DNA from: Inia geoffrensis
Lineage: Eukaryota; Chordata; Mammalia; Artiodactyla; Iniidae
NCBI GenBank assembly: GCA_036417435.1
Contig: CM070910.1
Span: forward strand, 81,700,784 to 81,764,783
DNA: 64,000 nucleotides
Reading direction: 5' to 3'
In this document: one piece after another, positions 48,605-60,773 of the stretch
Layout of the letters: each line of letters begins with the position of its first letter
Position numbering within the stretch: position 1 is the first letter of the stretch
Made by a program: the position numbers and the translations under genes
The notes under the pieces: generated by a model
Told to the model about the DNA's origin: nothing
Database searches by the model: none
The model's input: only the letters and a program-made list of their open reading frames with translations

Positions 48605-50349
48605 GGTCTTGTCTAATATATATTTGGCTTATGGAATGGTATCTGTCCTAATGTCAATCTCTGGTTTTATGCAGCCTCCCCACTCTCCTTTGACCTTAAG
48701 AAAGCATAAATTTCCTTTGTAAATGTGAGACTCTCTTGTGTTTTGAAATGCAGTTCATGCGTAGTCGTGTTTCCATTCCCGGTATTAGTGATATCTTATG
48801 ATGTTTCTTTTTCTTTGTGACTTATTTCACTTAGAATCATCGTAACTAAATCCACTCATTATGCTGCTACTGGTCTGTGGCCATTGATTTCATTGTTGAG
48901 TGATATTCCATTGTAGGGATGTACCACAACTTCTATATCCATTTTTCTCTTTCTGGGCTATTGAAATTGTACCATAGTCAAGGTTCCCGTACACAGAGCA
49001 GCCCCAAACTTTGGTGTGGCTCTGTCTTTTTCATTTAAATTTTCTGAATCTATAGCACCATAAGTGGAAGTACCCTAGGCTCTCTAGCTTGCTTTTTTCT
49101 TTGTTCCAGGAAACACCATCCACTTCTCCAGAGTGGCTGTTGGCAATTTACATCCCGCCCATCAGCATAACAAGGCTGTCGGTTCTCCATGGCCTGTCCT
49201 GCCTCTCTGGATTTTACACTTTTTTCGGAGGGTCCTTTTGATCGGTGGGAAGTGAGACTTCCTTGTAGTGCGGATTTCCATTGCAGGCTTGCTTGCTTGA
49301 CCAAAAAGGGCGTATGCGTTTTTTCCTGAATATATTCAGGAAAAAACGCATACGCACTTTTTGGCAAAGTGCATCACTGTCGAACTGCTGCCTCTTTTCC
49401 TACGCTTTCAGAGCAGTTCTTATTTACCCCCTGATATCAGTTTTCTGCAATTCTGCGTCCTATTCAAGTCTTCTTTACAGCCTTCCTTCAATAAATTTTT
49501 GGATGATAGGGGTCTTTTGGAACTCTGCAGGATTGTGAGTTACGGTGCCAAAAATCTCCTTTTCTCAACTCTCTTTCTTGTGAGCTGACCACAAACCTGA
49601 AGAATTGCTTCAGGCCCTAATCTCGTTCTGGCATGTCACGCTGAGCCTTTAGTGAATTCTTCTTCCTGGAGGGAAATCAGAGTTCAATGTGCCCCTTCAA
49701 ATGCAGAGTTACTCGCTCATTGGTTCTCCTTATTTCTGTTCATCTACCGCGGAAATTGCAAACTGTGCCAAATGAGAAGTTAAAAGCAAAGACTTTCCAA
49801 GTGGGGAGAGTGTTAATAACGCATCTGGAACGGCGAACTCGAGTCCCAGGGGGCGATAGTGGCGATGAGTCTTAGAAATATTGCCTGGTCACTTGGTGGA
49901 CGATATTCTGGGTTTTCCATTCATATTTTACCTGAAGGATAAATCCCTTAAACCTGGAGATTTGGGACCCTTGGAAAGGGACCCATGCACCATTACATCA
50001 AAGGGTCTGCATTCTCTCACCAAACCTCACCAATCCTATCAGCCCCAAGTGTCCAGCCTTATCTCTCCTACAGCTTTGGATGTAGAGGTGGTAAATCCAA
50101 GATTCCTCACAAGACCTGAAGGACTTATTGAAGAATTTCTCTCTATTTCATGAGTCCTTGTGTTTTCCTTTTCAAATTTATTTTTATAAGGGGATTTAGC
50201 TTATTTACACTGCTGTGTGTATGCTGCTGTACACAAATGATTTTCTTATGGAGACCTATAAATGTATGGGATTTAAGTTTCTTCACAGTCAGGTATATTC
50301 CTAGGTTTTGAATACGGGGTGTTGCGTCGAATTGTTTGAGCGAGGAGTA
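48605..50349 (+). repeat. Satellite monomer M29 (type C copy)
   Basis: Length 1,745 bp. Most of the extra length is a 10-bp insertion that repeats CTCACC (CTCACCAAACCTCACCAATC at 50016-50035). Palindrome 49297-49368 has three mismatches (TTGACC, CGCACTTTTT, GGCAAA). The front half is ordinary, with ATTTTCTGAATC, AAGTACCCTAGG and GCTGTCGGTTC shared with M33. From about 49290 to 50160 it is strongly diverged. Confidence 0.96.
49290..50160 (+). repeat. Type C diverged patch in M29
   Basis: Across this stretch M29 differs from ordinary copies at many positions (TTATTTACCCCCTG, CAAATGCAGAGTTACTCGC, CCAAATGAGAAG, TTGGAAAGGGACCC, CATTACATCAAAGGG), while flanking sequence looks ordinary. The block pattern suggests transfer from an older lineage by conversion or unequal exchange. 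The same patch is in M33 (about 56240-57110), partly in M35 (about 60100-60570), and in M37 (from about 63325). Confidence 0.88.
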
Positions 50350-52084
50350 GGTATTGTCTAATATATATTTGGCTTATGGAATGGTATCTGTCCTAATGTC
50401 CATCTCTGGTTTTATGCAGCCTCCCCACACTCCTTTGACCTTAAGCAAGCATAAATTTCTTTTGTAAATGTGAGACTCTGTTGTGTTTTGAAATGCAGTT
50501 CATGCGTAGTCGTGTTTCCATTCCCGGTATTAGTGATATCTTATGATGTTTCTTTTTCTGTGTGACTTATTTCACTTAGAATCATCGTAACTAAATCCAC
50601 TCATTATGCTGCTACTGGTCTGTGGCCATTGATTTCATTGTTGAGTGATATTCCATTGTAGGGATGTACCACAACTTCTATATCCAGTTTTCTCTTTCTG
50701 GGCTATTGAAGTTGTACCATAGTCAAGGTTCCCGTACACAGAGCAGCCCCAAACTTTGGTGTGGCTCTTTCTTTTTCATTTACATTTTCCGAATCTATAA
50801 CACCATAAGTGGAAGTGCCCTAGGCTCTCTAGCTTGGTTTTTTCTTTGTTCCAGGAAACACCATCCACTTCTCCAGAGTGGCTGTTGGCAATTTACATCC
50901 CGCCCATCAGCATAACAAGGCTGCCGGTTCTCCATGGCCTGTCCTGCCTCTCTGGATTTTACATTTTTTTCGGAGGGCCCTTTTGATCAGTGGGAAGTGA
51001 GACTTCCTTGTAGTGCGGATTTCCATTGCAGGCTTGCTTGGTTGGCCAAAAAGGGCGTATGCGTTTTTTCCTGAATATATTCAGGAAAAAACGCATACGC
51101 CCTTTTTGGCCAAGTGCATCACTGTCGAACTGCTGCCTCTTTTCCTACGATTTCAGAGCAATTCTTATCTACCACCTGATATCTGTTTTCTGCAATTCTG
51201 TGTCGTGTTCAAGTCCTCTTCACACTCTTCCTTCAATAAATTTTTGGATGATAGGGGTCATTTGGAACTCCGCAGGATTGTGAGTTACAGTGCCAAAAAT
51301 CTCCTTTTCTCAACTCGCTTTCTTGTGAGCTGACCGCAAACCCAAATAATTGCTTCAGGCCCTAATCTCGTTCCGGCATGGCACGCTGAGCCTTTGGTGA
51401 ATTCTTCTACCTGTAGGGAAATCATCGTTCAGTGTGCCCGTCCAAACACATCGAGTTAGCCGCTCATTGGTTCTCCTTATTCCTGCTCATCTTCCACAGA
51501 AATTGCAAACTGTGCCAAACAAGAGGTCAAAGGCACTGACTCTCCAAGTTGGGAGAATGTTAATATCGCATCTGGAAAGGCGAACTCGAGTACCGGGGGG
51601 GAAAATGGCGATGAATTTTAGAAATTTTGCCTGATCACTTCGTGGACCATATTCTGGGTTTTCCATGCATATTTTAGCTGAAGGATAAATCCCTTAAACG
51701 TGGAGATTTGGGACCGGTGGAATGGGAATCATGCACCATTACCTCACAGGGTCTGCATTCCCTCACCAATAGTATCAGTCCCAAGTGTCCAGCCTTATCT
51801 CTCCCCCAGCTGGTGATGTAGAGGTGGTAAACCCAAGATTTCTCGCAAGCCCTCAAGGACTTATTTAAGAATTTCTCTCTATTTCACAGTCCTTGTGCTT
51901 TCTTTTTCAAATTTATTTTTATAAGGGGATTTAGCTTATTTACTCTGCTGTGTGTATGCTGCTGTATACAAGTGAATTTCTTATGGAGACCTATAAATGT
52001 ATGGGATTTAAGTTTCTTCACAGTCAGGTATATTCCTAGGTATGGAATACGGGGTGTTGAGTCCATTTGGTTGAGCGAGGAGTA
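50350..52084 (+). repeat. Satellite monomer M30
   Basis: Length 1,735 bp; palindrome 51042-51113 perfect. The front shares CCCCACACTCC, GGCTCTTTCTTTTTC, TTTACATTTTCC and TCTATAACACC with M34. From about 50830 it reverts to the common type with GAGTACCGGGGGGG. Private: CTCACAGGGTC near 51744, GTAAACCCAAG near 51828, TATTTACTCTGC near 51939. Confidence 0.95.
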
Positions 52085-53819
52085 GGTCTTGTCTAATATA
52101 TATTTGGCTTATGGAATGGTATCTGTCCTAATGTCCATCTCTGGTTTTATGCAGCCTCCCCACTCTCCTTTGACCTTAAGCAAGCATAAATTTCCTTTGT
52201 AAATGTGAGACTCTGTTGTGTTTTAAAATGCAGTTCATGCGTAGTCGTGTTTCCATTCCCGGTATTAGTGATATCTTATGATGTTTCTTTTTCTGTGTGA
52301 CTTATTTCACTTAGAATCATCGTAACTAAATCCACTCATTATGCTGCTACTGGTCTGTGGCCATTGATTTCATTGTTGATTGATATTCCATTGTAGGGAT
52401 GTACCACAACTTCTATATCCAGTTTTCTCTTTCTGGGCTATTGAAGTTGTACCATAGTCAAGGTTCCCGTACACAGAGCAACCCCAAACTTTGGTGTGGC
52501 TCTGTCTTTTTCATTTAAATTTTCCGAATCTATAGCACCATAAGTGGAAGTGCCCTAGGCTCTCTAGCTTGGTTTTTTCTTTGTTCCAGGAAACACCATC
52601 CACTTCTCCAGAGTGGCTGTTGGCAATTTACATCCCGCCCATCAGCATAACAAGGCTGCCGGTTCTCCATGGCCTGTCCTGCCTCTCTGGATTTTACATT
52701 TTTTTCGGAGGGCCCTTTTTATCGGTGGGAAGTGAGACTTCCTTGTAGTGCGGATTTCCATTGCAGGCTTGCTTGGTTGGCCAAAAAGGGCGTATGCGTT
52801 TTTTCCTGAATATATTCAGGAAAAAACGCATACGCCCTTTTTGGCCAAGTGCATCACTGTCGAACTGCTGCCTCTTTTCCTACGATTTCAGAGCAATTCT
52901 TATCTACCACCTGATATCTGTTTTCTGCAGTTCTGTGTCGTGTTCAAGTCCTCTTCACAGTCTTCCTTCAATAAATTTTTGGATGATAGGGGTCATTTGG
53001 AACTCCGCAGGATTGTGAGTTACAGTGCCAAAAATCTCCTTTTCTCAACTCGCTTTCTTGTGAGCTGACCGCAAACCCGAATAATTGCTTCAGGCCCTAA
53101 TCTCGTTCCGGCATGGCACGCTGAGCCTTTGGTGAATTCTTCTTCCTGTAGGGAAATCATCGTTCAGTGTGCCCGTCCAAACACATCGAGTTAGCCGCTC
53201 ATTGGTTCTCCTTATTCCTGCTCATCTTCCACAGAAATTGCAAACTGTGCCAAACAAGAGGTGAAAGACACTGACTCTCCAAGTGGGGAGAATGTTAATA
53301 TCGCATCTGGAAAGGCGAACTCGAGTACCGGGGGGGAAAATGGCGATGAATTTTAGAAATTTTGCCTGATCACTTCGTGGACCATATTCTGGGATTTCCA
53401 TGCATATTTTAGCTGAAGGATAAATCCCTTAAACGTGGAGATTTGGGACCCGTGGAATGGGAATCATGCACCATTACCTCAAAGGGTCTGCATTCCCTCA
53501 CCAATAGTATCAGCCCCAAGTGTCCAGTCTTATCTCTCCCACAGCTGTGGATGTAGAGGTGGTCAATCCAAGATTTCTCGCAAGCCCTCAAGGACTTATT
53601 TAAGAATTTCTCTCTATTTCACATTCCTTGTGCTTTCTTTTTCAAATTTATTTTTATAAGGGGATTTAGCTTATTTACACTGCTGTGTGTATGCTGCTGT
53701 ACACAAGTGATTTTCTTATGGACACCTATAAATGTATGGGTTTTAAGTTTCTTCACAGTCAGGTATATTCCTAGGTATTGAATACGGGGTGTTGAGTCCA
53801 TTTGGTTGAGCGAGGAGTA
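52085..53819 (+). repeat. Satellite monomer M31
   Basis: Length 1,735 bp; palindrome 52777-52848 perfect. The tail matches M27 (GAGGTGAAAGACACTG, GGGATTTCCATGC, GGTATTGAATACGG). Private: GTTTTAAAATGC near 52221, GTTGATTGATATTCC near 52374, CCTTTTTATCGG near 52714, CTGCAGTTCTG near 52926. Confidence 0.95.
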
Positions 53820-55554
53820 GGTCTTGTCTAATATATATTTGGCTTATGGAATGGTATCTGTCCTAATGTCCATCTCTGGTTTTATGCAGCCTCCCCACTC
53901 TCCTTTGACCTTAAGCAAGCATAAATTTCTTTTGTAAATGTGAGACTCTCTTGTGTTTTGAAATGCAGTTCATGCATAGTCGTGTTTCCATTCCCGGTAT
54001 TAGTGATATCTTATGATGTTTCATTTTCTGTGTGACTTATTTCACTTAGAATCATCATAACTAAATCCACTCATTATGCTGCTACTGGTCTGTGGCCATT
54101 GATTTCATTGTTGAGTGATATTCCATTGTAGGGATGTACCACAACTTCTATATCCATTTTTCTCTTTCTGGGCTATTGAAGTTGTACCATAGTCAAGGTT
54201 CCCGTACACAGAGCAGCCCCAAACTTTCGTGTGGCTCTGTCTTTTTCATTTAAATTTTCCGAATCTATAGCACCATAAGTGGAAGTGCCCTAGGCTCTCT
54301 AGCTTGGTTTTTTCTTTGTTCCAGGAAACACCATCCACTTCTCCAGAGTGGCTGTTGGCAATTTACATCCCGCCCATCAGCATAACAAGGCTGCCGGTTC
54401 TCCATGGCCTGTCCTGCCTCTCTGGATTTTACATTTTTTTCGGAGGGCCCTTTTGATCGGTGGGAAGTGAGACTTCCTTGTAGTGCGGATTTCCATTGCA
54501 GGCTTGCTTGGTTGGCCAAAAAGGGCGTATGCGTTTTTTCCTGAATATATTCAGGAAAAAACGCATACGCCCTTTTTGGCCAAGTGCATCACTGTCGAAC
54601 TGCTGCCTCTTTTCCTACGATTTCAGAGCAATTCTTATCTACCACCTGATATCTGTTTTCTGCAATTCTGTGTAGTGTTCAAGTCCTCTCCACAGTCTTC
54701 CTTCAATAAATTTTTGGATGATAGGGGTCATTTGGAACTCCGCAGGATTGTGAGTTACAGTGCCAAAAATCTCCTTTTCTCAACTCGCTTTCTTGTGAGC
54801 TGACCGCAAACCCGAATAATTGCTTCAGGCCCTAATCTCGTTCCGGCATGGCACGCTGAGCCTTTGGTGAATTCTTCTACCTGTAGGGAAATCATCGTTC
54901 AGTGTGCCCGTCCAAACACATCGAGTTAGCCGCTCATTGGTTCTCCTTATTCCTGCTCATCTTCCACAGAAATTGCAAACTTTGCCAAACAAGAGGTCAA
55001 AGGCACTGACTCTCCAAGTGGGGAGAATGTTAATATCGCATCTGGAAAGGCGAACTCGAGTACCGGGGGGGAAAATGGCGATGAATTTTAGAAATTTTGC
55101 CTGATCACTTCGTGGACCATATTCTGGGTTTTCCATGCATATTTTAGCTGAAGGATAAATCCCTTAAACGTGGAGATTTGGGACCCGTGGAATGGGAATC
55201 ATGCACCATTACCTCAGAGGGTCTGCATTCCCTCACCAATAGTATCAGTCCCAAGTGTCCAGCCTTATCTCTCCCACAGCTGGTGATGTAGAGGTGGTAA
55301 ATCCAAGATTTCTCGCAAGCCCTCAAGGACTTATTTAAAAATTTCTCTCTATTTCACAGTCCTTGTGCTTTCTTTTTCAAATTTATTTTTATAAGTGGAT
55401 TTAGCTTATTTACACTGCTGTCTGTATGCTGCTGTATACAAGTGATTTTCTTATGGAGACCTATAAATGTATGGGCTTTAAGTTTCTTCACAATCAGGTA
55501 TGTTCCTACGTATGGAATACGGGGTGTTGAGTCCATTTGGTTGAGCGAGGAGTA
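53820..55554 (+). repeat. Satellite monomer M32
   Basis: Length 1,735 bp; palindrome 54512-54583 perfect. Counterpart of M28 at +6,950 bp. Private: CATGCATAGTCG near 53972, TGTGTAGTGTTC near 54669, TAAGTGGATTTAG near 55392, GCTGTCTGTATG near 55418, CCTACGTATGG near 55505. Confidence 0.95.
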
Positions 55555-57299
55555 GGTCTTGTCTAATATATATTTGGCTTATGGAATGGTATCTGTCCTA
55601 ATGTCAATCTCTGGTTTTATGCAGCCTCCCCACTCTTCTTTGACCTTAAGAAAGCATAAATTTCCTTTGTAAATGTGAGACTCTGTTGTGTTTTGAAATG
55701 CAGTTCATGCGTAGTCGTGTTTCCATTCCCGGTATTAGTGATATCTTATGATGTTTCTTTTTCTTTGTGACTTATTTCACTTAGAATCATCGTAACTAAA
55801 TCCACTCATTATGCTGCTACTGGTCTGTGGCCATTGATTTCATTGTTGAGTGATATTCCATTGTAGGGATGTACCACAACTTCTATATCCATTTTTCTCT
55901 TTCTGGGCTATTGAAATTGTACCATAGTCAAGGTTCCCGTACACAGAGCAGCCCCAAACTTTGGTGTGGCTCTGTCTTTTTCATTTAAATTTTCTGAATC
56001 TATAGCACCATAAGTGGAAGTACCCTAGGCTCTCTAGCTTGCTTTTTTCTTTGTTCCAGGAAACACCATCCACTTCTCCAGAGTGGCTGTTGGCAATTTA
56101 CATCCCGCCCATCAGCATAACAAGGCTGTCGGTTCTCCATGGCCTGTCCTGCCTCTCTGGATTTTACACTTTTTTCGGAGGGTCCTTTTGATCGGTGGGA
56201 AGTGAGACTTCCTTGTAGTGCGGATTTCCATTGCAGGCTTGCTTGCTTGACCAAAAAGGGCGTATGCGTTTTTTCCTGAATATATTCAGGAAAAAACGCA
56301 TACGCCCTTTTTGGCAAAGTGCATCACTGTCGAACTGCTGCCTCTTTTCCTACGCTTTTAGAGCAGTTCTTATTTACCCCCTGATATCAGTTTTCTGCAA
56401 TTCTGCGTCCTATTCAAGTCTTCTTTACAGCCTTCCTTCAATAAATTTTTGGATGATAGGGGTCTTTTGGAACTCTGCAGGATTGTGAGTTACGGTGCCA
56501 AAAATCTCCTTTTCTCAACTCTCTTTCTTGTGAGCTGACCACAAACCTGAAGAATTGCTTCAGGCCCTAATCTCGTTCTGGCATGTCACGCTGAGCCTTT
56601 GGTGAATTCTTCTTCCTGGAGGGAAATCAGAGTTCAATGTGCCCCTTCAAATGCAGAGTTACTCGCTCATTGGTTCTCCTTATTTCTGTTCATCTACCGC
56701 GGAAATTGCAAACTGTGCCAAATGAGAAGTTAAAAGCAAAGACTTTCCAAGTGGGGAGAGTGTTAATAACGCATCTGGAACGGCGAACTCGAGTCCCAGG
56801 GGGCGATAGTGGCGATGAGTCTTAGAAATATTGCCTGGTCACTTGGTGGACGATATTCTGGGTTTTCCATTCATATTTTACCTGAAGGATAAATCCCTTA
56901 AACCTGGAGATTTGGGATCCTTGGAAAGGGACCCATGCACCATTACATCAAAGGGTCTGCATTCTCTCACCAAACCTCACCAATCCTATCAGCCCCAAGT
57001 GTCCAGCCTTATCTCTCCCCCAGCTTTGGATGTAGAGGTGGTAAATCCAAGATTCCTCACAAGACCTGAAGGACTTATTGAAGAATTTCTCTCTATTTCA
57101 TGAGTCCTTGTGTTTTCCTTTTCAAATTTATTTTTATAAGGGGATTTAGCTTATTTACACTGCTGTGTGTATGCTGCTGTACACAAATGATTTTCTTATG
57201 GAGACCTATAAATGTATGGGATTTAAGTTTCTTCACAGTCAGGTATATTCCTAGGTTTTGAATACGGGGTGTTGCGTCGATTTGGTTGAGCGAGGAGTA
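55555..57299 (+). repeat. Satellite monomer M33 (type C copy)
   Basis: Length 1,745 bp, with the same 10-bp insertion as M29 (56971-56980). Palindrome 56247-56318 has two outer mismatches (TTGACC against GGCAAA). It is almost identical to M29 at +6,950 bp over its whole length, including the diverged patch from about 56240 to 57110. Confidence 0.96.
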
Positions 57300-59035
57300 G
57301 GTCTTGTCTAATATATATTTGGCTTATGGAATGGTATCTGTCCTAATGTCCATCTCTGGTTTTATGCAGCCTCCCCACACTCCTTTGACCTTAAGCAATC
57401 ATAAATTTCTTTTGTAAATGTGAGACTCTGTTGTGTTTTGAAATGCAGTTCATGCGTAGTCGTGTTTCCATTCCCGGTATTAGTGATATCTTATGATGTT
57501 TCTTTTTCTGTGTGACTTATTTCACTTAGAATCATCGTAACTAAATCCACTCATTATGCTGCTACTGGTCTGTGGCCATTGATTTCATTGTTGAGTGATA
57601 TTCCATTGTAGGGATGTACCACAACTTCTATATCCAGTTTTCTCTTTCTGGGCTATTGAAGTTGTACCATAGTCAAGGTTCCCGTACACAGAGCAGCCCC
57701 AAACTTTGGTGTGGCTCTTTCTTTTTCATTTACATTTTCCGAATCTATAACACCATAAGTGGAAGTGCCCTAGGCTCTCTAGCTTGTTTTTTTCTTTGTT
57801 CCAGGAAACACCATCCACTTCTCCAGAGTGGCTGTTGGCAATTTCCATCCCGCCCATCAGCATAACAAGGCTGCCGGTTCTCCATGGCCTGTCCTGCCCC
57901 TCTGGATTTTACATTTTTTTCGGAGGGCCCATTTGATCGGTGGGAAGTGAGACTTCCTTGTAGTGCGGATTTCCATTGCAGGCTTGCTTGCTTGACTAAA
58001 AAGGGCGTATGCGTTTTTTCCTGAATATATTCAGGAAAAAACGCATACGCCCTTTTTGGCAAAGTGCATCACTGTCGAACTGCTGCCTCTTTTCCTACGC
58101 TTTCAGAGCAATTCTCATCTACCACCTGATATCTGTTTTCTGTAATTCTTCGTCACGTTCAAGTCCTCTTCAGAGCCTACTTTCAATAAATTTTTGGATG
58201 ATAGGGGTCATTTGGAACTCCGCAGGATTGTGAGTTACAGTGCCAAAAATCTCCTTTTGTCAACTCGCTTTTTTGTGAGCTGACCGCAAACCCGAATAAT
58301 TGCTTCAGGCCCTAATCTCGTTCCGGCATGGCACGCTGAGCCTTTGGTGAATTCTTCTTCCTGTAGGGAAATCATCGTTCAATGTGCCCGTCCAAACACA
58401 TCGAGTTAGCCGCTCATTGGTTCTCCTTATTCCTGCTCATCTTCCACAGAAATTGCAAACTGTGGGAAGCAAGAGGTCAAAGGCACTGACTCTCCAAGTG
58501 GGGAGAATGTTAATATCGCATCTGGAAAAGCGAACTCGAGTACCAGGGGGGCAAAATGGCGATGAATTTTAGAAATTTTGCCTGATCACTTCGTGGACCA
58601 TATGCTGGGATTTCCATGCATATTTTAGCTGAAGGATAAATCCCTTAAACGTGGAGATTTGGGACCCGTGGAATGGGAATCATGCACCATTACCTCAGAG
58701 GGTCTGCATTCCCTCACCAATAGTATCAGCCCCAAGTGTCCAGGCTTATCTCTCCCACAGCTGTGGATGTAGAGGTGGTAAATCCAAGATTTCTCGCAAG
58801 ACCTCAAGGACTTATTTAAGAATTTCTCTCTATTTCACAGTCCTTGTGCTTTCTTTTTCAAATTTATTTTTATAAGGGGATTTAGCTTATTTACACTGCT
58901 GTGTGTATGCTGATGTACACAAGTGATTTTCTTATGGAGACCTATAAATGTATGGGTTTTAAGTTTCTTCACAGTCAGGTTTATTCCTAGGTTTTGAATA
59001 CGGGGTGTTGAGTCCATTTGGTTGAGCGAGGAGTA
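57300..59035 (+). repeat. Satellite monomer M34 (type D patch)
   Basis: Length 1,736 bp; palindrome 57992-58063 with three mismatches (TTGACT against GGCAAA). The front half matches M30. A patch near 58110-58185 (TTCTCATCTACC, CTGTAATTCTTCGTC, CTCTTCAGAGCC) is shared with M36. The tail (GGTTTATTCC, TTTTGAATACGG) recalls M1-M4. Confidence 0.95.
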
Positions 59036-60773
59036 GGTCTTGTCTAATATATATTTGGCTTATGGAATGGTATCTGTCCTAATGTCCATCTCTGGTTTTA
59101 TGCAGCCTTCCCACTCTCCTTTGACCTTAAGCAAGCATAAATTTCTTTTGTAAATGTGAGACTCTGTTGTGTTTTGAAATGCCGTTCACGCGTAGTCGTG
59201 TTTCCATTCCCTGTATTAGTGATATCTTATGATGTTTCTTTTTCTGTGTGACTTATTTCACTTAGAATCATCGTAACTAAATCCACTCATTATGCTGCTA
59301 CTGGTCTGTGGCCATTGATTTCATTGTTGAGTGATATTCCATTGTAGGGATGTACCACAACTTCTATATCCAGTTTTCTCTTTCTGGGCTATTGAAGTTG
59401 TACCATAGTCAAGGTTCCGGTACACAGAGCAGCCCCAAACTTTGGTGTGGCTCTGTCTTTTTCATTTAAATTTTCCGAATCTATAGCACCATAAGTGGAA
59501 GTGCCCTAGGCTCTCCAGCTTGGTTTTTTCTTTGTTCCAGGAAACACCATCCACTTCTCCAGGGTGGCTGTTGGCAATTTACATCCCGCCCATCAGCATA
59601 ACAAGGCTGCCGGCTCTCCATGGCCTGTCCTGACTCTCTGGATTTTACATTTATTTCGGAGGGCCCTTTTGATCGGTGGGAAGTGAGACTTCCTTGTAGT
59701 GCGGATTTCCATTGCAGGCTTGTTTGGTTGGCCAAAAAGGGCGTATGCGTTTTTTCCTGAATATATTCAGGAAAAAACGCATACGCCCTTTTTGGCCAAG
59801 TGCACCACTGTCGAACTGCTGTCTCTTTTCCTACGATTTCAGAGCAATTCTTATCTACCACCTGATATCTGTTTTCTGCAATTCTGCGTCGTGTTCAAGT
59901 CCTCTTCACAGTCTTCCTTCAATAAATTTTTGGATGATAGGGGTCATTTGGAACTCCGCAGGATTGTGAGTTACAGTGCCAAAAATCTCCTTTTCTCAAC
60001 TCGCTTTCTTGTGACCAGACCGCAAACCCGAATAATTGCTTCAGGCCCTAATCTCGTTCCGGCATGGCACACTGAGCCTTTGATGAATTCTTCTTCCTGG
60101 AGGGAAATAAGAGTTCAATGTGTCCCTTCAAACGCAGAGTTACTCGCTCATTGGTTCTCCTTATTTCTGTTCATCTACTGCAGAAATTGCAAACTGTGCC
60201 AAACGAGAGGTTAAAAGCACAGACTTTCCAAGTGGGGAGAGTGTTACTAACGCATCTGGAACGGCGAACTCGAGTCCCAGGGGGCGGAAATGGCGATGAG
60301 TTTTAGAAATATTGCCTGGTCACTTGGTGGATGATATTCTCAGTTTTCCATTCATATTTTACCTGAAGGATAAATCCCTTAAACCTGGAGATTTGGGACC
60401 CTTGGAAAGGGAACCATGCACCATTACATCAAAGGGTCTGCATTCTCTCACCAAACCTCACCAATCCTATCAGCCCCAAGTGTCCAGCCTTATCTCTCCC
60501 CCAGCTTTGGATGTAGAGGTGGTAAATCCAAGATTCCTCAAAAGCCCTGAAGGACTTATTTAAGAATTTCTATTTCCCAATTTTTGTGTTTTGTTTTTAA
60601 TATTTTTTTATAAGGGATTTTAGCTTATTTTCACTGCTGTGTTTATGCTGTGCTACACACATTATTTTCTAATGGAGACCTGTAAATATATGGCTTTTAA
60701 GATTCTTCATGGTCAGGTATATTCCTAGGTTTTGAATACAGGGTGTTGAGTCCATTTGGTTGAGGAAGGAGTA
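59036..60773 (+). repeat. Satellite monomer M35 (common front, type C back)
   Basis: Length 1,738 bp; palindrome 59728-59799 perfect. The front is common-type, apart from GCCGTTCACGCG near 59181 and GTGACCAGACCG near 60011. The latter removes a stop seen in other copies, so one meaningless frame runs on to 171 codons. From about 60100 it becomes type C with the 10-bp insertion near 60453. From 60570 to 60730 it is highly diverged. Confidence 0.95.

Larger units (their letters stand above)
46310..50830 (+). repeat. Higher-order duplicate block, copy 1 (M27 tail to M30 front)
   Basis: The counterpart lies at about 53260-57780, offset 6,949-6,950 bp. Shared rare variants in order: GAGGTGAAAGACACTG, GTTTCATTTTCTG, AATCATCATAAC, AACTTTGCCAAAC, TTTAAAAATTTC, TTTTCTTTGTGAC, the whole type C patch, and TCTATAACACC. 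The block spans a little over two and a half monomers. Confidence 0.88.

Noticed and set aside
59699..60214. A 171-codon frame in M35, the longest in the window
   Set aside because: It exists only because GTGAGCTGACC became GTGACCAGACC, removing the stop found in other copies, and it continues into the subtype switch. There is no supporting domain or context.
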